NCBI RefSeq assembly: GCF_015707995.1
Contig: NZ_JAAGRY010000002.1
Coordinates: 62,001 to 126,000 of the forward strand
DNA length: 64,000 nucleotides
Reading direction: 5' to 3'
DNA from: Microbacterium paulum
Lineage (GTDB): Bacteria; Actinomycetota; Actinomycetes; Actinomycetales; Microbacteriaceae
This document shows, in pieces, positions 50,698 to 59,977 of this stretch. The position numbers and the translations under genes are program-made. The stretch's first letter is position 1. Every line of letters begins with the position of its first letter. The notes under the pieces were generated by a model. That model saw nothing but the letters and a program-made list of their open reading frames with translations. It did not search any database and was not told the origin of the DNA.

Positions 50698-52122
50698 TCA
50701 TCGCGAGGCGCGACCGAGCTGCGTCGTGATCTCGGAGACCTGGTTGTAGATCGAGCGACGCTCTTTCATGAGCTGCGCGATCTTCTTGCACGCGTACATG
50801 ACCGTCGTGTGGTCGCGGTTGCCGAACAGCTGACCGATCTTCGGCAGCGACAGGTTCGTGCGCTCGCGGCACAGGTACATCGCGATCTGTCGTGCGGTGG
50901 CGACCGACTGCGAGCGGCTCGATCCGTAGAGGTCGTCGACCGACAGGCGGAAGTACTGCGCCGTTGCGGCGATGATGTCGGTCGGCATGATGACGTTCGC
51001 GTCATCGGTGTCGACGATGTCGCGCAGCACCGTCTGGGCGAGCGAGATGTCGAGGTTCGAGCGGTTGAGGCTCGCGAAGGCCGACACGCGGATGAGCGCG
51101 CCCTCGAGCTCGCGGATGTTGCTGGAGACCTTCGTTGCGATGTACTCGAGCACCTCGTCGGGGACGAGCAGGCGCTCGGACTGAGCCTTTTTGCGAAGGA
51201 TCGCGATGCGGGTCTCGAGGTCGGGCGCCTGCACGTCGGTGATGAGACCCCACTCGAAGCGGCTGCGCATGCGGTCTTCGAACCCGGTGAGGTGGCGAGG
51301 CGGCACGTCGCTCGTGATCACGACCTGCTTGTCGTGGTCGTGCAGCGTGTTGAACGTGTGAAAGAACGCCTCCTGCGTCTCGGCCTTGCCCTGCAGGAAC
51401 TGGATGTCGTCGATCATCAGGATGTCGACGTCGCGGTAGCGGGCCTGGAAGGCGGAGCCGCGGTTGTTCGCGATCGAGTTGATGAAGTCGTTCGTGAACT
51501 CTTCGCTCGAGACGTAGCGCACGCGGATGCCCGGGAACAGGTCGATCGCGTAGTTGCCGATCGCGTGCAGCAGGTGCGTCTTGCCGAGGCCCGAGTCGCC
51601 GTAGATGAACAGCGGGTTGTAGGCCTTGGCGGGGGCCTCGGCGACGGCGACCGCCGCCGCGTGCGCGAACCGGTTGGACTGGCCGATGACGAAGTTGTCG
51701 AAGGCGTACTTCGGGTTCAGGCGCGTGTCGCTGCGCGAGGGCGCGGCGACCGGGTCGGGCGTCTCGTCGACCGCGGGCCGCACGATCGGCACCGCGGAGA
51801 GGGTCGCCCCCGACTGGATCGGGATCGGCGTCGTCAGATGCGCGTCGATCAGCTCGGGGTTGACGACGACGCGGAAGGTCGTCGCGGCCGGCTCGGCGTC
51901 GACGTGCGCGAGGGCCTCCATGATGGGGCCGCGCAGGCGCTTGTTGAGCGTTTCGGCGGTGAGCGGGTTCGGCACGTCGAGGTAGAGCGTTCCGCCCATC
52001 ACGCCCTGTGCGACGGCGAGGCTCAGAAACCCCTGCATCTGCGGCGTGACGCGCTCATCGCCGTCGAGGTGCTCGAGCACGGCCGTCCACACCGGGACAT
52101 CCGGAACATCGTGCTGTGACAT
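50698..52122 (-). CDS. dnaA: Chromosomal replication initiator protein DnaA
   Basis: 474 aa. AAA+ core with Walker A YGDSGLGKTHLLHAIGN and Walker B ILMIDDIQFLQGK. C-terminal box-binding domain RERTNLSLPKIGQLFGNRDH followed by TTVMYACKKI. Binds oriC and opens the duplex. Flanked by DnaA boxes on both sides, so it is likely autoregulated. Confidence 0.98.
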   Translation of the reverse strand: MSQHDVPDVPVWTAVLEHLDGDERVTPQMQGFLSLAVAQGVMGGTLYLDVPNPLTAETLNKRLRGPIMEALAHVDAEPAATTFRVVVNPELIDAHLTTPIPIQSGATLSAVPIVRPAVDETPDPVAAPSRSDTRLNPKYAFDNFVIGQSNRFAHAAAVAVAEAPAKAYNPLFIYGDSGLGKTHLLHAIGNYAIDLFPGIRVRYVSSEEFTNDFINSIANNRGSAFQARYRDVDILMIDDIQFLQGKAETQEAFFHTFNTLHDHDKQVVITSDVPPRHLTGFEDRMRSRFEWGLITDVQAPDLETRIAILRKKAQSERLLVPDEVLEYIATKVSSNIRELEGALIRVSAFASLNRSNLDISLAQTVLRDIVDTDDANVIMPTDIIAATAQYFRLSVDDLYGSSRSQSVATARQIAMYLCRERTNLSLPKIGQLFGNRDHTTVMYACKKIAQLMKERRSIYNQVSEITTQLGRASR

Positions 52123-52131
52123 CGAACCCCC

Positions 52132-52240
52132 TGTGGATAACTACCCGAGCCACGGTAACCAGGGACCTCGTCGAGAGCAAAATCCACTGTAGTTCCGGGC
52201 CGCGTGTCCCTGCCACCCGTCATCCACAGGCGGTGGATAA
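52132..52240. promoter_or_regulatory. dnaA promoter region with DnaA boxes
   Basis: An exact box TGTGGATAA at 52132-52140 and two near-matches TCATCCACA (52220-52228) and GGTGGATAA (52232-52240). On the minus strand TTGCTC (52180-52175) and TACCGT (52157-52152) are 17 bp apart and could be the dnaA promoter. Suggests DnaA autorepression or a second half of oriC. Confidence 0.5.
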
Positions 52241-52273
52241 TGGCATGTTCGCCGCGCCTCCCGCATCGCTGGT

Positions 52274-52302
52274 TTGAGGTCTCGGCTTTCTCGACGTATT
52301 CT
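52274..52302 (+). promoter_or_regulatory. Sigma-A promoter of rpmH
   Basis: TTGAGG, exactly 17 bp, TATTCT, about 92 bp before the rpmH start. The leader that follows contains no gene. Confidence 0.65.
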
Positions 52303-52394
52303 TAGTCGGTTGACTTATGCCCACACGGGCAGTCCCCTGTACCTGTGTCCCCGGTCTAGAGCGTTCGGGTGACCGCCGATCCGGAGTGATCCTC

Positions 52395-52532
52395 ATGAGC
52401 AAGCGCACGTTCCAGCCCAACAACCGCCGCCGCGCCAAGAAGCACGGGTTCCGCGCCCGCATGCGCACGCGTGCCGGTCGCTCGATCCTGTCGGCGCGCC
52501 GCGCCAAGGGTCGCACCGAGCTCTCGGCCTGA
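52395..52532 (+). CDS. rpmH: 50S ribosomal protein L34
   Basis: 45 aa, highly basic: [20 protein letters not shown] then [18 protein letters not shown]. The universal L34 sequence at its universal place divergent from dnaA and before rnpA. Confidence 0.98.
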   Translation: MSKRTFQPNNRRRAKKHGFRARMRTRAGRSILSARRAKGRTELSA

Positions 52533-52543
52533 CCTTCGTCGCA

Positions 52544-52882
52544 GTGCTGGCGCGCGGGAATCGCATCACGCGCGGGGCGGAGTACAAAGCCGTCGTCCGC
52601 GGGGGTGCCCGGTGCGCCGCCGCACACACGGTGACCTACGTGGTCGCCACCGCCGAAGACCGCCCGGCGCGGTTCGGCTTCATCGTCAGCAAGCAGGTGG
52701 GAACGGCCGTGACCCGCAACACCGTGCGTCGCCGACTCAAAGCGGTGTGCGCCGAGGCGCTGCCGCGGCTGCGCCCGGGCTCCGACATCGTGATCCGGGC
52801 GCTGCCCACGTCGGCGACCGCCGACTTCGCGTCCCTGCGCACCGAGGTCGCCCGCTGCCTCGACCGGCGAGCGGCCGCGTGA
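52544..52882 (+). CDS. rnpA: Ribonuclease P protein component
   Basis: 112 aa from the GTG at 52544. Signature FGFIVSKQVGTAVTRNTVRR followed by RLKAVCAEAL; N-terminal RGNRITRGAEYKAVVRGG. Binds the RNase P RNA and helps tRNA 5' maturation. Stop overlaps the yidD start. Confidence 0.95.
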   Translation: MLARGNRITRGAEYKAVVRGGARCAAAHTVTYVVATAEDRPARFGFIVSKQVGTAVTRNTVRRRLKAVCAEALPRLRPGSDIVIRALPTSATADFASLRTEVARCLDRRAAA

Positions 52883-53265
52883 GCGCGACGACCCTGCCCT
52901 CGTATTCGGTGGGAACCGGCCGGTTCGCGGCATCCGATGTCCTTCCCGCCGTTCCTCTCGTGCCGCGGAACCTCGGGCTCGTCGTGCTGCAGGCGTATCG
53001 CTCGGTGATCTCGCCTCTCTACGGCGACGTCTGCAAGTACTACCCGTCGTGCTCGGCCTATGCGGTCGGCGCTGTGCAGCAGCACGGGCTGCTGAAGGGC
53101 TCGGCGCTCACTGCCGCCCGCCTCGCCCGCTGCCATCCGTGGGCCCGCGGCGGCGTCGACGACGTGCCGCTGCACGCGCACTTCCGACACGACCTGACCC
53201 GGTACGGCTTCGTCGTGCCCTCCACTGACGAGGCACCCGCGGGCGCTTCGCCGAGAAAGGACTGA
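52879..53265 (+). CDS. yidD: Membrane protein insertion efficiency factor YidD
   Basis: 128 aa from the GTG at 52879 (overlap GTGA). Core VLQAYRSVISPLYGDVCKYY with PSCSAYAVGAVQQHGLLKGS and RCHPWARGGVD, including the conserved cysteines. Longer than typical 75-90 aa copies because of N- and C-terminal extensions. Helps YidC. Confidence 0.92.
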   Translation: MSATTLPSYSVGTGRFAASDVLPAVPLVPRNLGLVVLQAYRSVISPLYGDVCKYYPSCSAYAVGAVQQHGLLKGSALTAARLARCHPWARGGVDDVPLHAHFRHDLTRYGFVVPSTDEAPAGASPRKD

Positions 53266-53268
53266 TCC

Positions 53269-54489
53269 GTGCTGGATCTTCTCTACCGTGCGGCTGCGGC
53301 GACCCCGACGCCCGTCGTGCCGACGCCGACGACGCCCGCCCCGTCGACGAGTCTCGACTTCTTCAGCACCATCATGTGGCCGTTCAAGTGGATCGTCGAG
53401 GCGATCCTGGTGTTCTGGCACTGGATCTTCACCTCCATCGGTCTGCCGGCCGACGCCGGTCTCACCTGGGTGCTGTCGATCATTGGCCTCGTGGTGGTGG
53501 TGCGTTCGGCTCTGATCCCCCTCTTCGTGCGGCAGATCAAGAGCCAACGCAAGATGATGGAAATCGCCCCTGAACTGCGAAAAGTTCAGGAGAAGTACCG
53601 CGGCAAGAAGGATCAGCTCAGCCGCGAGGCGATGAGCCGCGAGACCATGGCGCTGTACAAGAAGCACGGCACGACGCCCGTGTCGAGCTGCCTGCCCCTG
53701 CTCGTGCAGATGCCGATCCTGCTCGGTATGTTCTATACGCTCAGCGACGTGAAGAAGCACGCCGAATGGGGCGTCGGCGGCGTGGGCTTTTTGAACAAGG
53801 AACTCACCTGGCAGTTCTACGAAGCGAAGCTGTTCGGTGTCGCGCCGCTCCACACGAGCCTCATCGAAGCCGTCAACCAGAAGCCCGACGGCTGGGAGGC
53901 GACGGTCACGATCCTCGTGATCCTGGTCGTCCTCATGATCGCGTCGCAGTTCATCACCCAGTTGCAGATCATCTCGAAGAACCTCTCCCCCGAGGCCAAG
54001 ACCGGCCAGGCGTACCAGATGCAGCGCATCATGCTCTACATCCTGCCGCTCGCCTTCATCTTCTCGGGTGTCTTCTTCCCCCTCGGCGTCGTGCTCTACT
54101 GGTTCACCTCCAACATCTGGACGATGGTGCAGCAGTTCCTCGTGATCCGGAACCTGCCGACCCCCGGATCGGACGCCGCCAAGGCACGCGAAGAGCGTCT
54201 CGCACGCAAGGGCAAGGCACTGGATGCCTCGGGCAAGGTCGTTCCCATGGAGAAGTACGAGGCGGAGCAGCAGCGTCTGTATGAAGAGGCGCAGAAGGCG
54301 AAGGAGCAGGCCCCCAAGCGTCAGCAGCCCACCGGTAAGCAGCGGGCCAAGAAGCAGGCGCAGAAGAACAAGCCGGCCGACCCGAAGAACCCCGGTAACG
54401 CGAAGCCCGGCGGCGCGAAGCCCACGGGGAACGCGAAGCCTGGTGACGCGAAGCCGGACGACGACGCGAAGCCCTCGGGCAAAGCCTGA
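53269..54489 (+). CDS. yidC: Membrane protein insertase YidC/Oxa1
   Basis: 406 aa. Oxa1 core with five membrane helices at about 25-290: WILSIIGLVVVVRSALIPLF-type first helices, SCLPLLVQMPILLGMFYTLS, and LPLAFIFSGVFFPLGVVLYW. The basic C terminus carries a repeated asparagine-alanine-lysine-proline-glycine unit, probably ribosome-contacting or disordered. GTG start at 53269. Confidence 0.96.
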   Translation: MLDLLYRAAAATPTPVVPTPTTPAPSTSLDFFSTIMWPFKWIVEAILVFWHWIFTSIGLPADAGLTWVLSIIGLVVVVRSALIPLFVRQIKSQRKMMEIAPELRKVQEKYRGKKDQLSREAMSRETMALYKKHGTTPVSSCLPLLVQMPILLGMFYTLSDVKKHAEWGVGGVGFLNKELTWQFYEAKLFGVAPLHTSLIEAVNQKPDGWEATVTILVILVVLMIASQFITQLQIISKNLSPEAKTGQAYQMQRIMLYILPLAFIFSGVFFPLGVVLYWFTSNIWTMVQQFLVIRNLPTPGSDAAKAREERLARKGKALDASGKVVPMEKYEAEQQRLYEEAQKAKEQAPKRQQPTGKQRAKKQAQKNKPADPKNPGNAKPGGAKPTGNAKPGDAKPDDDAKPSGKA

Positions 54490-54509
54490 ACGACGAAGCG
54501 AGGACCATC

Positions 54510-55031
54510 ATGAGCAACAGCACTGACCAGGCCGCGCCCGCGGGCCTCGATGCCCGGAGCGCCGCCGCCACCGTCGAGCAGCTCGAGCAGGAGGGCGACG
54601 TCGCCGCGGACTACCTCGAGGGTCTGCTCGACATCGCCGACATCGAGGGCGACCTGACGCTCGACGTGCGCGCCGGGCGGGCGTATGTCTCGGTCGAGAA
54701 CGACGACGAGGATGCCCTGCGGTTGCTCTCCGACCCCGAGACGGTGCAGGCGCTGCAAGAGCTCACGCGTATCGCCGTGCAGACGCAGACCGGCCGGTTC
54801 TCGCGGTTGATCCTCGACGTCGGTGGATCGCGCGATGCACGTCAGCGTCAGCTCGAGAAGCTGGTCGACCGAGCGATCGCGCGGCTCGACGAGGGCGCCT
54901 CGCAGGCATCCCTGCCGGCGATGTCGAGCTACGAGCGCAAGCTCATCCATGACATCGTCGCGGACCGCGGCCTCGTGTCGGAGTCGTACGGTGAAGGCAG
55001 CGATCGCCACACCGTCATCCGCCGCGGCTGA
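54510..55031 (+). CDS. KhpB/Jag RNA-binding protein (KH-R3H)
   Basis: 173 aa. KH-like region DYLEGLLDIADIEGDLTLDV with LILDVGGSRDARQRQLEKLV, then the R3H domain SSYERKLIHDIVADRGLVSE with SDRHTVIRR. Binds RNA with KhpA. The Jag N-terminal domain is absent, as is normal in this group. 20 bp after yidC. Confidence 0.9.
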   Translation: MSNSTDQAAPAGLDARSAAATVEQLEQEGDVAADYLEGLLDIADIEGDLTLDVRAGRAYVSVENDDEDALRLLSDPETVQALQELTRIAVQTQTGRFSRLILDVGGSRDARQRQLEKLVDRAIARLDEGASQASLPAMSSYERKLIHDIVADRGLVSESYGEGSDRHTVIRRG

Positions 55032-55052
55032 CCGCACTGTTTCACGTGAAAC

Positions 55053-55613
55053 ATGCCCATGATCGAGGTTGAGCCGGCCGAGGCATCCGTGGTCTTCGGC
55101 GACCGCATCGAACTTGCGCGCCGATTCACCGCCGCCCTCGGCGAGCATGGCGAGGAACGCGGTCTGATCGGACCACTCGAACCGGCGCGCCTGTGGTCGC
55201 GGCACATCCTCAACTCGGCGGTTGCGGGCCCGCTGTTCGCATCGGGTGCACGTGTCGGTGACGTCGGCTCGGGTGCGGGGTTGCCGGGGTTGGTGCTGGC
55301 GATCGCGCGGCCTGACGTCGAGTGGGTGCTCATCGAACCGATGGAGCGTCGGGTGACCTGGCTGCAGGTCGATGTTTCACGTGAAACGTCGATGGATGCG
55401 GCAACTGCTCTGACCGCTGCGGGGATACGTATCGCACAGCCAGCGCGTCTCCGTCGCTCGAGTGTTTCACGTGAAACATTTGATCTGTCGGTCCGTGCGG
55501 TGCGTTCGTCTCCCGAGGAGATCCTCCCTCCATGCTTGGTGCTCCCGGGTGATGTCGCCGACGAGATGTTTCACGTGAAACATCCGGACTTCGTGATCAG
55601 TGCGCTGTGCTGA
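55053..55613 (+). CDS. rsmG: 16S rRNA (guanine527-N7) methyltransferase, C terminus replaced
   Basis: 186 aa. SAM-binding core is intact: RLWSRHILNSAVAGPLF, VGDVGSGAGLPGLVLAIARP. After about residue 105 the family sequence is lost: parS sites are translated in frame (VSRET twice, MFHVKH once), and the last 35 residues (EEILPPCLVLPGDVADE...) come from a tandem-repeated non-coding block that recurs at 55711. The usual GW-x-LPL-x-GG region is missing. Activity is doubtful. Confidence 0.85.
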   Translation: MPMIEVEPAEASVVFGDRIELARRFTAALGEHGEERGLIGPLEPARLWSRHILNSAVAGPLFASGARVGDVGSGAGLPGLVLAIARPDVEWVLIEPMERRVTWLQVDVSRETSMDAATALTAAGIRIAQPARLRRSSVSRETFDLSVRAVRSSPEEILPPCLVLPGDVADEMFHVKHPDFVISALC

Positions 55614-55855
55614 CCCTGGGACTGGTCTCGCCGCCATGCGCACGGTGTGATTCGGACGTGTTTCACGTGAAACAGTCGCATTGCCGAACGGCGCGTCATG
55701 TTGGTGTTGCGAGGAGATCCACCCTCCGCGCGTGGTGCTCGCGGACGAGGGCGCCAGCCGCATGTTCCACGTGAAACATCGGGCTTCGCGCTCAGGGCTC
55801 TGCGCTGCGCTCACCTGAAACTGGCTCCGCCGCCATGCGCGCTTGCTGGGCGCCC
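55515..55855 (+). repeat. Degenerate tandem repeat, period 196 bp, carrying parS sites
   Basis: GAGGAGATCC(T/A)CCCTCC begins at 55515 and 55711. Each unit then has GTGGTGCTC-like text, a parS, an AGTGCGCTGTGCTG-like stretch and CGCCGCCATGCGC. Unit 1 supplies the present rsmG C terminus; unit 2 is non-coding. Confidence 0.75.
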
Positions 55856-56031
55856 GAACTGTTTCACGTGAAACATGTCGCAGGAAGCTAGGGAAGCACT
55901 GCTCCCGAGTGAGCTTGCTCGAGTGTGTTGCACGTGAAACATCGCTCAGAAAAGCGACGAGAGGCCGGCGCGCGGACTGTGGTGGGGGTGGCCTCGACTA
56001 CAGTGGGATGGTTGGCAAAAGACGGGAGTTG

Positions 56032-56967
56032 ATGGTGCCGGATTCGGAGAATGCGACCTCTCCCGCACCCTTCTCTCTCGACGACAGCCCGATCGCGCGA
56101 GAACTCGCCGACCTCACCTCGCGCCGCAAGGCGCTCGAGGGTGTCTCGGTCGAGTTCACCGGTCAGACCCGCGTGCTCACGATCTCGAACCAGAAGGGTG
56201 GCGTCGGAAAGACGACGACCACCGTGAACATGGCCGCTGCCCTGGCATCGCTCGGCGCACGCGTGCTGGTGATCGACCTCGATCCGCAGGGGAACGCATC
56301 GACGGCACTCGGTGTGCCCCATACCGCCGACATTCCGAGCGTCTACGACGTGCTGATCGACGAGTTCCCGCTCGCCGACATCATCCAGACAAGCCCCGAG
56401 TCGCCGAATCTGCTCTGTGCGCCGAGTACGATCCACCTCGCGGGCGCCGAGATCGAGCTCGTCTCGCAGGTCGCGCGTGAACACCGGCTGCGCACGGCGC
56501 TGGAGGAATACCTCGAGGCGTCGACCGAACGCCCGGATTTCGTGCTCATCGATTGCCCGCCGTCCCTGGGCCTGCTGACCATCAACGCCTTCACGGCGGC
56601 GAGCGAGCTGATGATCCCGATCCAGTGCGAGTACTACGCACTCGAAGGGCTGAGCCAGCTGCTCGGCAGTATTCGCATGATCCAGAAGCACTTGAACCCG
56701 TCGCTGCACCTGTCGACGATCCTGCTCACGATGTACGACGGCCGCACCCGGCTCGCGCAGCAGGTCGCCGACGAGGTGCGGGCGCATTTTCCGCGTGAGG
56801 TGCTGCACACCGTCATTCCGCGGTCGGTGCGCGTCTCTGAGGCGCCGAGCTTCGGGCAGACGGTCATCGCGTACGACGGACAATCGGTCGGTGCGGTCTC
56901 GTACCGCGAGGCGGCGGTGGAACTGGTGCGCAGACAGCAGGCGGCCACGAACGAGGGAGCACTCTGA
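56032..56967 (+). CDS. parA: Chromosome partition ATPase ParA
   Basis: 311 aa from the ATG at 56032 (GGGAG upstream). Deviant Walker [21 protein letters not shown], and [31 protein letters not shown] is Walker B. Works with ParB on the parS cluster upstream to separate origins. TACAGT at 56000-56005 may be its -10. Stop overlaps parB. Confidence 0.96.
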   Translation: MVPDSENATSPAPFSLDDSPIARELADLTSRRKALEGVSVEFTGQTRVLTISNQKGGVGKTTTTVNMAAALASLGARVLVIDLDPQGNASTALGVPHTADIPSVYDVLIDEFPLADIIQTSPESPNLLCAPSTIHLAGAEIELVSQVAREHRLRTALEEYLEASTERPDFVLIDCPPSLGLLTINAFTAASELMIPIQCEYYALEGLSQLLGSIRMIQKHLNPSLHLSTILLTMYDGRTRLAQQVADEVRAHFPREVLHTVIPRSVRVSEAPSFGQTVIAYDGQSVGAVSYREAAVELVRRQQAATNEGAL

Positions 56968-58034
56968 TGGCGAAGCGAACCGGACTGGGCCGGGGGATCG
57001 GCGCACTGATCCCCACCTCTGAGAGTGCCGAGGCGCGCCCCGTCGACGTGTTCTTCCCCGGCGCTTCGACGCCGGCTGCCCGGGCGGCCGCGCGCGCCGC
57101 GGATGCCTCGCCCGAGGCTGACCTCGATGAGTCACAGACCGCGTCGCCCGCGCCGGTCGACGCGCCGCTGGATACGCCCACGTCCGACACCGCGCCGTCG
57201 GAGGATGCCCCCGAGCTGGTCGCGGTGCCCGGCGCACGACTCATCCAGATCGATCCGAACGAGATCGTGCCGAACCCGCGGCAGCCGCGCACCAACTTCG
57301 ACCCCGACGACCTCGCCGAGCTCGTGCACAGCATCCGCGAGTTCGGCGTGCTGCAGCCCGTCGTCGTTCGGACGAACGACGAGGGTGCATACGAGCTCAT
57401 CATGGGTGAACGTCGCACCCGCGCCTCGCGCGAGGCGGGACTGACCTCGATCCCCGCGATCGTGCGCGACACAGCCGACGAAGACCTGCTGCGTGACGCG
57501 CTGCTCGAGAACCTGCACCGCTCTCAGCTGAATCCGCTCGAAGAGGCGTCGGCATACCAGCAGCTGCTCGAAGACTTCGGCATTACGCAAGAGCAGCTCG
57601 CCACTCGCATCGGCCGGTCGCGGCCGCAGATCAGCAACACGATCCGCCTGCTCAAACTGCCCGTGCCGGTGCAGCAGCGGGTCGCCGCGGGAGTGCTCAG
57701 CGCGGGTCACGCACGCGCGATCCTCTCGCTCGACGACACCGTGGCCATGCAGCGGCTCGCTGACAAGATCGTCAACGAAGACCTCTCGGTGCGCGCCGCC
57801 GAGGCGGCCGCGAAGACGGCGGATGCCGGTGCCCACCGCCCGTTGCCACCGAAGGCCGGCGCCCGTCGGGCGCACCTCGACGACGTCGCCGAGCGCCTCG
57901 GAGACCGCCTCAACACCAAGGTGAAGATCTCACTGACCGCGCGAAAAGGCCAGATCAACATCGATTTCGCGACGATCCAGGATCTGAATCGCATTCTCGC
58001 GGAGCTCGGGGAAACGGAGTACGGCGCGCTCTGA
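56967..58034 (+). CDS. parB: Chromosome partition protein ParB
   Basis: 355 aa. N-terminal [15 protein letters not shown] is the ParA-contact start; an alanine/acid linker follows. CTP/ParB box: [53 protein letters not shown]; the helix-turn-helix is [20 protein letters not shown]. Binds parS and spreads as a clamp. Confidence 0.97.
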   Translation: MAKRTGLGRGIGALIPTSESAEARPVDVFFPGASTPAARAAARAADASPEADLDESQTASPAPVDAPLDTPTSDTAPSEDAPELVAVPGARLIQIDPNEIVPNPRQPRTNFDPDDLAELVHSIREFGVLQPVVVRTNDEGAYELIMGERRTRASREAGLTSIPAIVRDTADEDLLRDALLENLHRSQLNPLEEASAYQQLLEDFGITQEQLATRIGRSRPQISNTIRLLKLPVPVQQRVAAGVLSAGHARAILSLDDTVAMQRLADKIVNEDLSVRAAEAAAKTADAGAHRPLPPKAGARRAHLDDVAERLGDRLNTKVKISLTARKGQINIDFATIQDLNRILAELGETEYGAL

Positions 58035-58062
58035 CCGCTCCGCACCGACGTAGGCTGGAAGG

Positions 58063-58404
58063 GTGACCGATCGCCCTCCGCTGCCCCGACGCGCCAGCCT
58101 CGAGCTGCTGCGCGCCGAGGCATCCGACGAGCTCTCGGTGCTCATCGAGGAGCGCATTCGCGACGGGGAAGACCCGTGGGACTTCATGGAAGATCTGCCC
58201 ACCGTCGACGAACTCGTCGTGCTGACCCTGCGCGCTGAGAACATCGCCGCCGACGGGGGAAACCGGCCGACGGCCGCACGCAACTACCGCGTGCTGCGCC
58301 AGATCTCGCTCGACTACCCGGCGCTCACGCGCGCGGTGTGGCGGCTGCTCGGCAGCGAGCCGCACCGCACGTGGGATGCGTCGGTGCGCGTGGAGGCGTC
58401 GTAA
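58063..58404 (+). CDS. Conserved uncharacterised protein
   Basis: 113 aa from the GTG at 58063. All-helical look (LELLRAEASDELSVLIEERI, RNYRVLRQISLDYPALTRAV, WRLLG). No family recognised; it follows parB at a 28-bp spacing and is convergent with trxA. Confidence 0.7.
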   Translation: MTDRPPLPRRASLELLRAEASDELSVLIEERIRDGEDPWDFMEDLPTVDELVVLTLRAENIAADGGNRPTAARNYRVLRQISLDYPALTRAVWRLLGSEPHRTWDASVRVEAS

Positions 58405-58446
58405 CAGCGCTCCACGCGCACCCGTGCGGTGCAGAGAGGCGGATCG

Positions 58447-58770
58447 TCAGCCGATGTAGGCGGCGAGGTCTTGCTCGAGGGCGAACTTCGGCTTGGCGCC
58501 GATGATCGTCTTCTCGACCTGACCCTTGTTGAACACCTTCATCGCGGGGATCGAGGTGATCTGGTACTCCATGGCGAGGTTGGGGTTCTCGTCGACGTTG
58601 AGCTTCAGCACCGTCAGCTTGTCGCCGTTCTCGGTCTGGATCTCGTCGAGGATCGGGCCGACCATGCGGCACGGTCCACACCACTCGGCCCAGAAGTCCA
58701 CCAGCACGGGACCTTCGGCGTCGATGACGTCCTGCTTCCAGGTGCTTTCGTTCGTGGCCTTCGCAGTCAT
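58447..58770 (-). CDS. trxA: Thioredoxin
   Basis: 107 aa. Active site WAEWCGPCRM, cis-proline in ITSIPAMKVF. Reduces protein disulphides with electrons from the adjacent TrxB. Confidence 0.97.
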   Translation of the reverse strand: MTAKATNESTWKQDVIDAEGPVLVDFWAEWCGPCRMVGPILDEIQTENGDKLTVLKLNVDENPNLAMEYQITSIPAMKVFNKGQVEKTIIGAKPKFALEQDLAAYIG

Positions 58771-58839
58771 GTTCTTCTCCTTACAGAAGCGATAGTCGCT
58801 ACAACAGGGATGCGCGCGGGATTGTTCCGCGAGGCCCGG

Positions 58840-59844
58840 TCAGGCCGTGGCGGTGTCCGCGTCGCCGTCGGCGTCGGTGAGGTGGTCGATCTCCGAGGCA
58901 TCCGGAGCGGGGGCACCGGCGTCGCCCAGAGCGGCGAGGTAGTGCTCCACGTCGAGCGCGGCGATCGCGCCGCTGCCGGCGGCGGTGACCGCCTGCCGGT
59001 AGGTCGGGTCGATGACGTCACCGGCGGCGAACACGCCGGGCACCGACGTGCGCGACGAACGGCCATCCACCCACACGGTGCCGTGCTCGGTGATGTCGAG
59101 CTGGTCGTGCACGAGATGCGTGCGCGGGTCGTTGCCGATCGCGACGAAAACGCCCGTGACCGGGAGTTCCCGGGTGGATCCGTCGACGGTGTCGCGCAGC
59201 AGCAGGCCCGTCACCGCGTCGTCGCCGACCACGTCGACGACCTCGCTGTTCCAGACGAACTCGATCTTCTCGTTCGCGAACGCGCGCTCCTGCATGATCT
59301 TCGAGGCGCGCAGCTCGTCGCGGCGGTGGATGACGTAGACCTTCGACGCGAACTTGGTGAGGAACGTCGCCTCCTCCATCGCCGAGTCGCCACCGCCGAC
59401 GACGGCGATCTCCTGCTCGCGGAAGAAGAACCCGTCGCACGTCGCGCAGTACGAGACGCCGTGGCCCGAAAGGCGCTGCTCACCGACGACGCCGATCTTG
59501 CGGGGCGCCGATCCCGTGGCGAAGATCACGGCATCCGCTTCGTGCACCGCGCCGCTGCCGAGCGTGACCGTCTTGGTGCGGCCGGCGAGGTCGAGCGCGG
59601 TGACGTCGTCGTAGAGCACCTCGGTGCCGAACTTCTCGGCCTGCTCCTGCATCTTCGCCATGAGGTCGGGGCCCATGATGCCCTCGGGGAAGCCGGGGAA
59701 GTTCTCCACCTCGGTGGTGTTCATCAGCTCGCCGCCGGCTTCGACGGAGCTCGCGATCAGCAACGGGCTGAGGTTCGCGCGCGCCGCGTAGATGGCGGCG
59801 GTGAACCCCGCGGGTCCGGAGCCGATGATGATGACCTGTCGCAC
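58840..59844 (-). CDS. trxB: Thioredoxin reductase
   Basis: 334 aa. FAD motif [20 protein letters not shown], redox pair YCATCDG, NADPH motif [12 protein letters not shown] and the ending [21 protein letters not shown] prefer the GTG at 59844 because AAGGGGAA sits six bases before it; an ATG at 59859 would place that site inside the gene. A disordered acidic C-terminal tail of about 30 residues is longer than usual. Confidence 0.95.
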   Translation of the reverse strand: MRQVIIIGSGPAGFTAAIYAARANLSPLLIASSVEAGGELMNTTEVENFPGFPEGIMGPDLMAKMQEQAEKFGTEVLYDDVTALDLAGRTKTVTLGSGAVHEADAVIFATGSAPRKIGVVGEQRLSGHGVSYCATCDGFFFREQEIAVVGGGDSAMEEATFLTKFASKVYVIHRRDELRASKIMQERAFANEKIEFVWNSEVVDVVGDDAVTGLLLRDTVDGSTRELPVTGVFVAIGNDPRTHLVHDQLDITEHGTVWVDGRSSRTSVPGVFAAGDVIDPTYRQAVTAAGSGAIAALDVEHYLAALGDAGAPAPDASEIDHLTDADGDADTATA

Positions 59845-59977
59845 GTGCTTCCCCTTCATCTGCGGATGCCCGGTGGCGGGCCCCAGCGCATTCAACCCAT
59901 GGTAGCCGCGGCGCATTCCGCCGCGCGGGACATGCCGGCCGGCATCAGCGCCCTCACAGCAGGGAGCCCGCCTTCGC

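Larger units (their letters stand above)
55037..55941. other. Cluster of eight parS centromere sites
   Basis: TGTTTCACGTGAAACA at 55037-55052, 55463-55478, 55567-55582, 55659-55674 and 55860-55875; one-base variants at 55373-55388 (final G), 55763-55778 (TGTTCC) and 55926-55941 (TGTTGC). These load ParB to start chromosome segregation. The cluster is about 0.9 kb upstream of parAB and unusually dense, four sites inside rsmG. Confidence 0.95.

Noticed and set aside
55037..55941. Short regularly spaced repeats considered as a CRISPR array
   Set aside because: The 16-bp repeat is the palindromic parS sequence beside parAB, spacing is irregular, and there are no cas genes.
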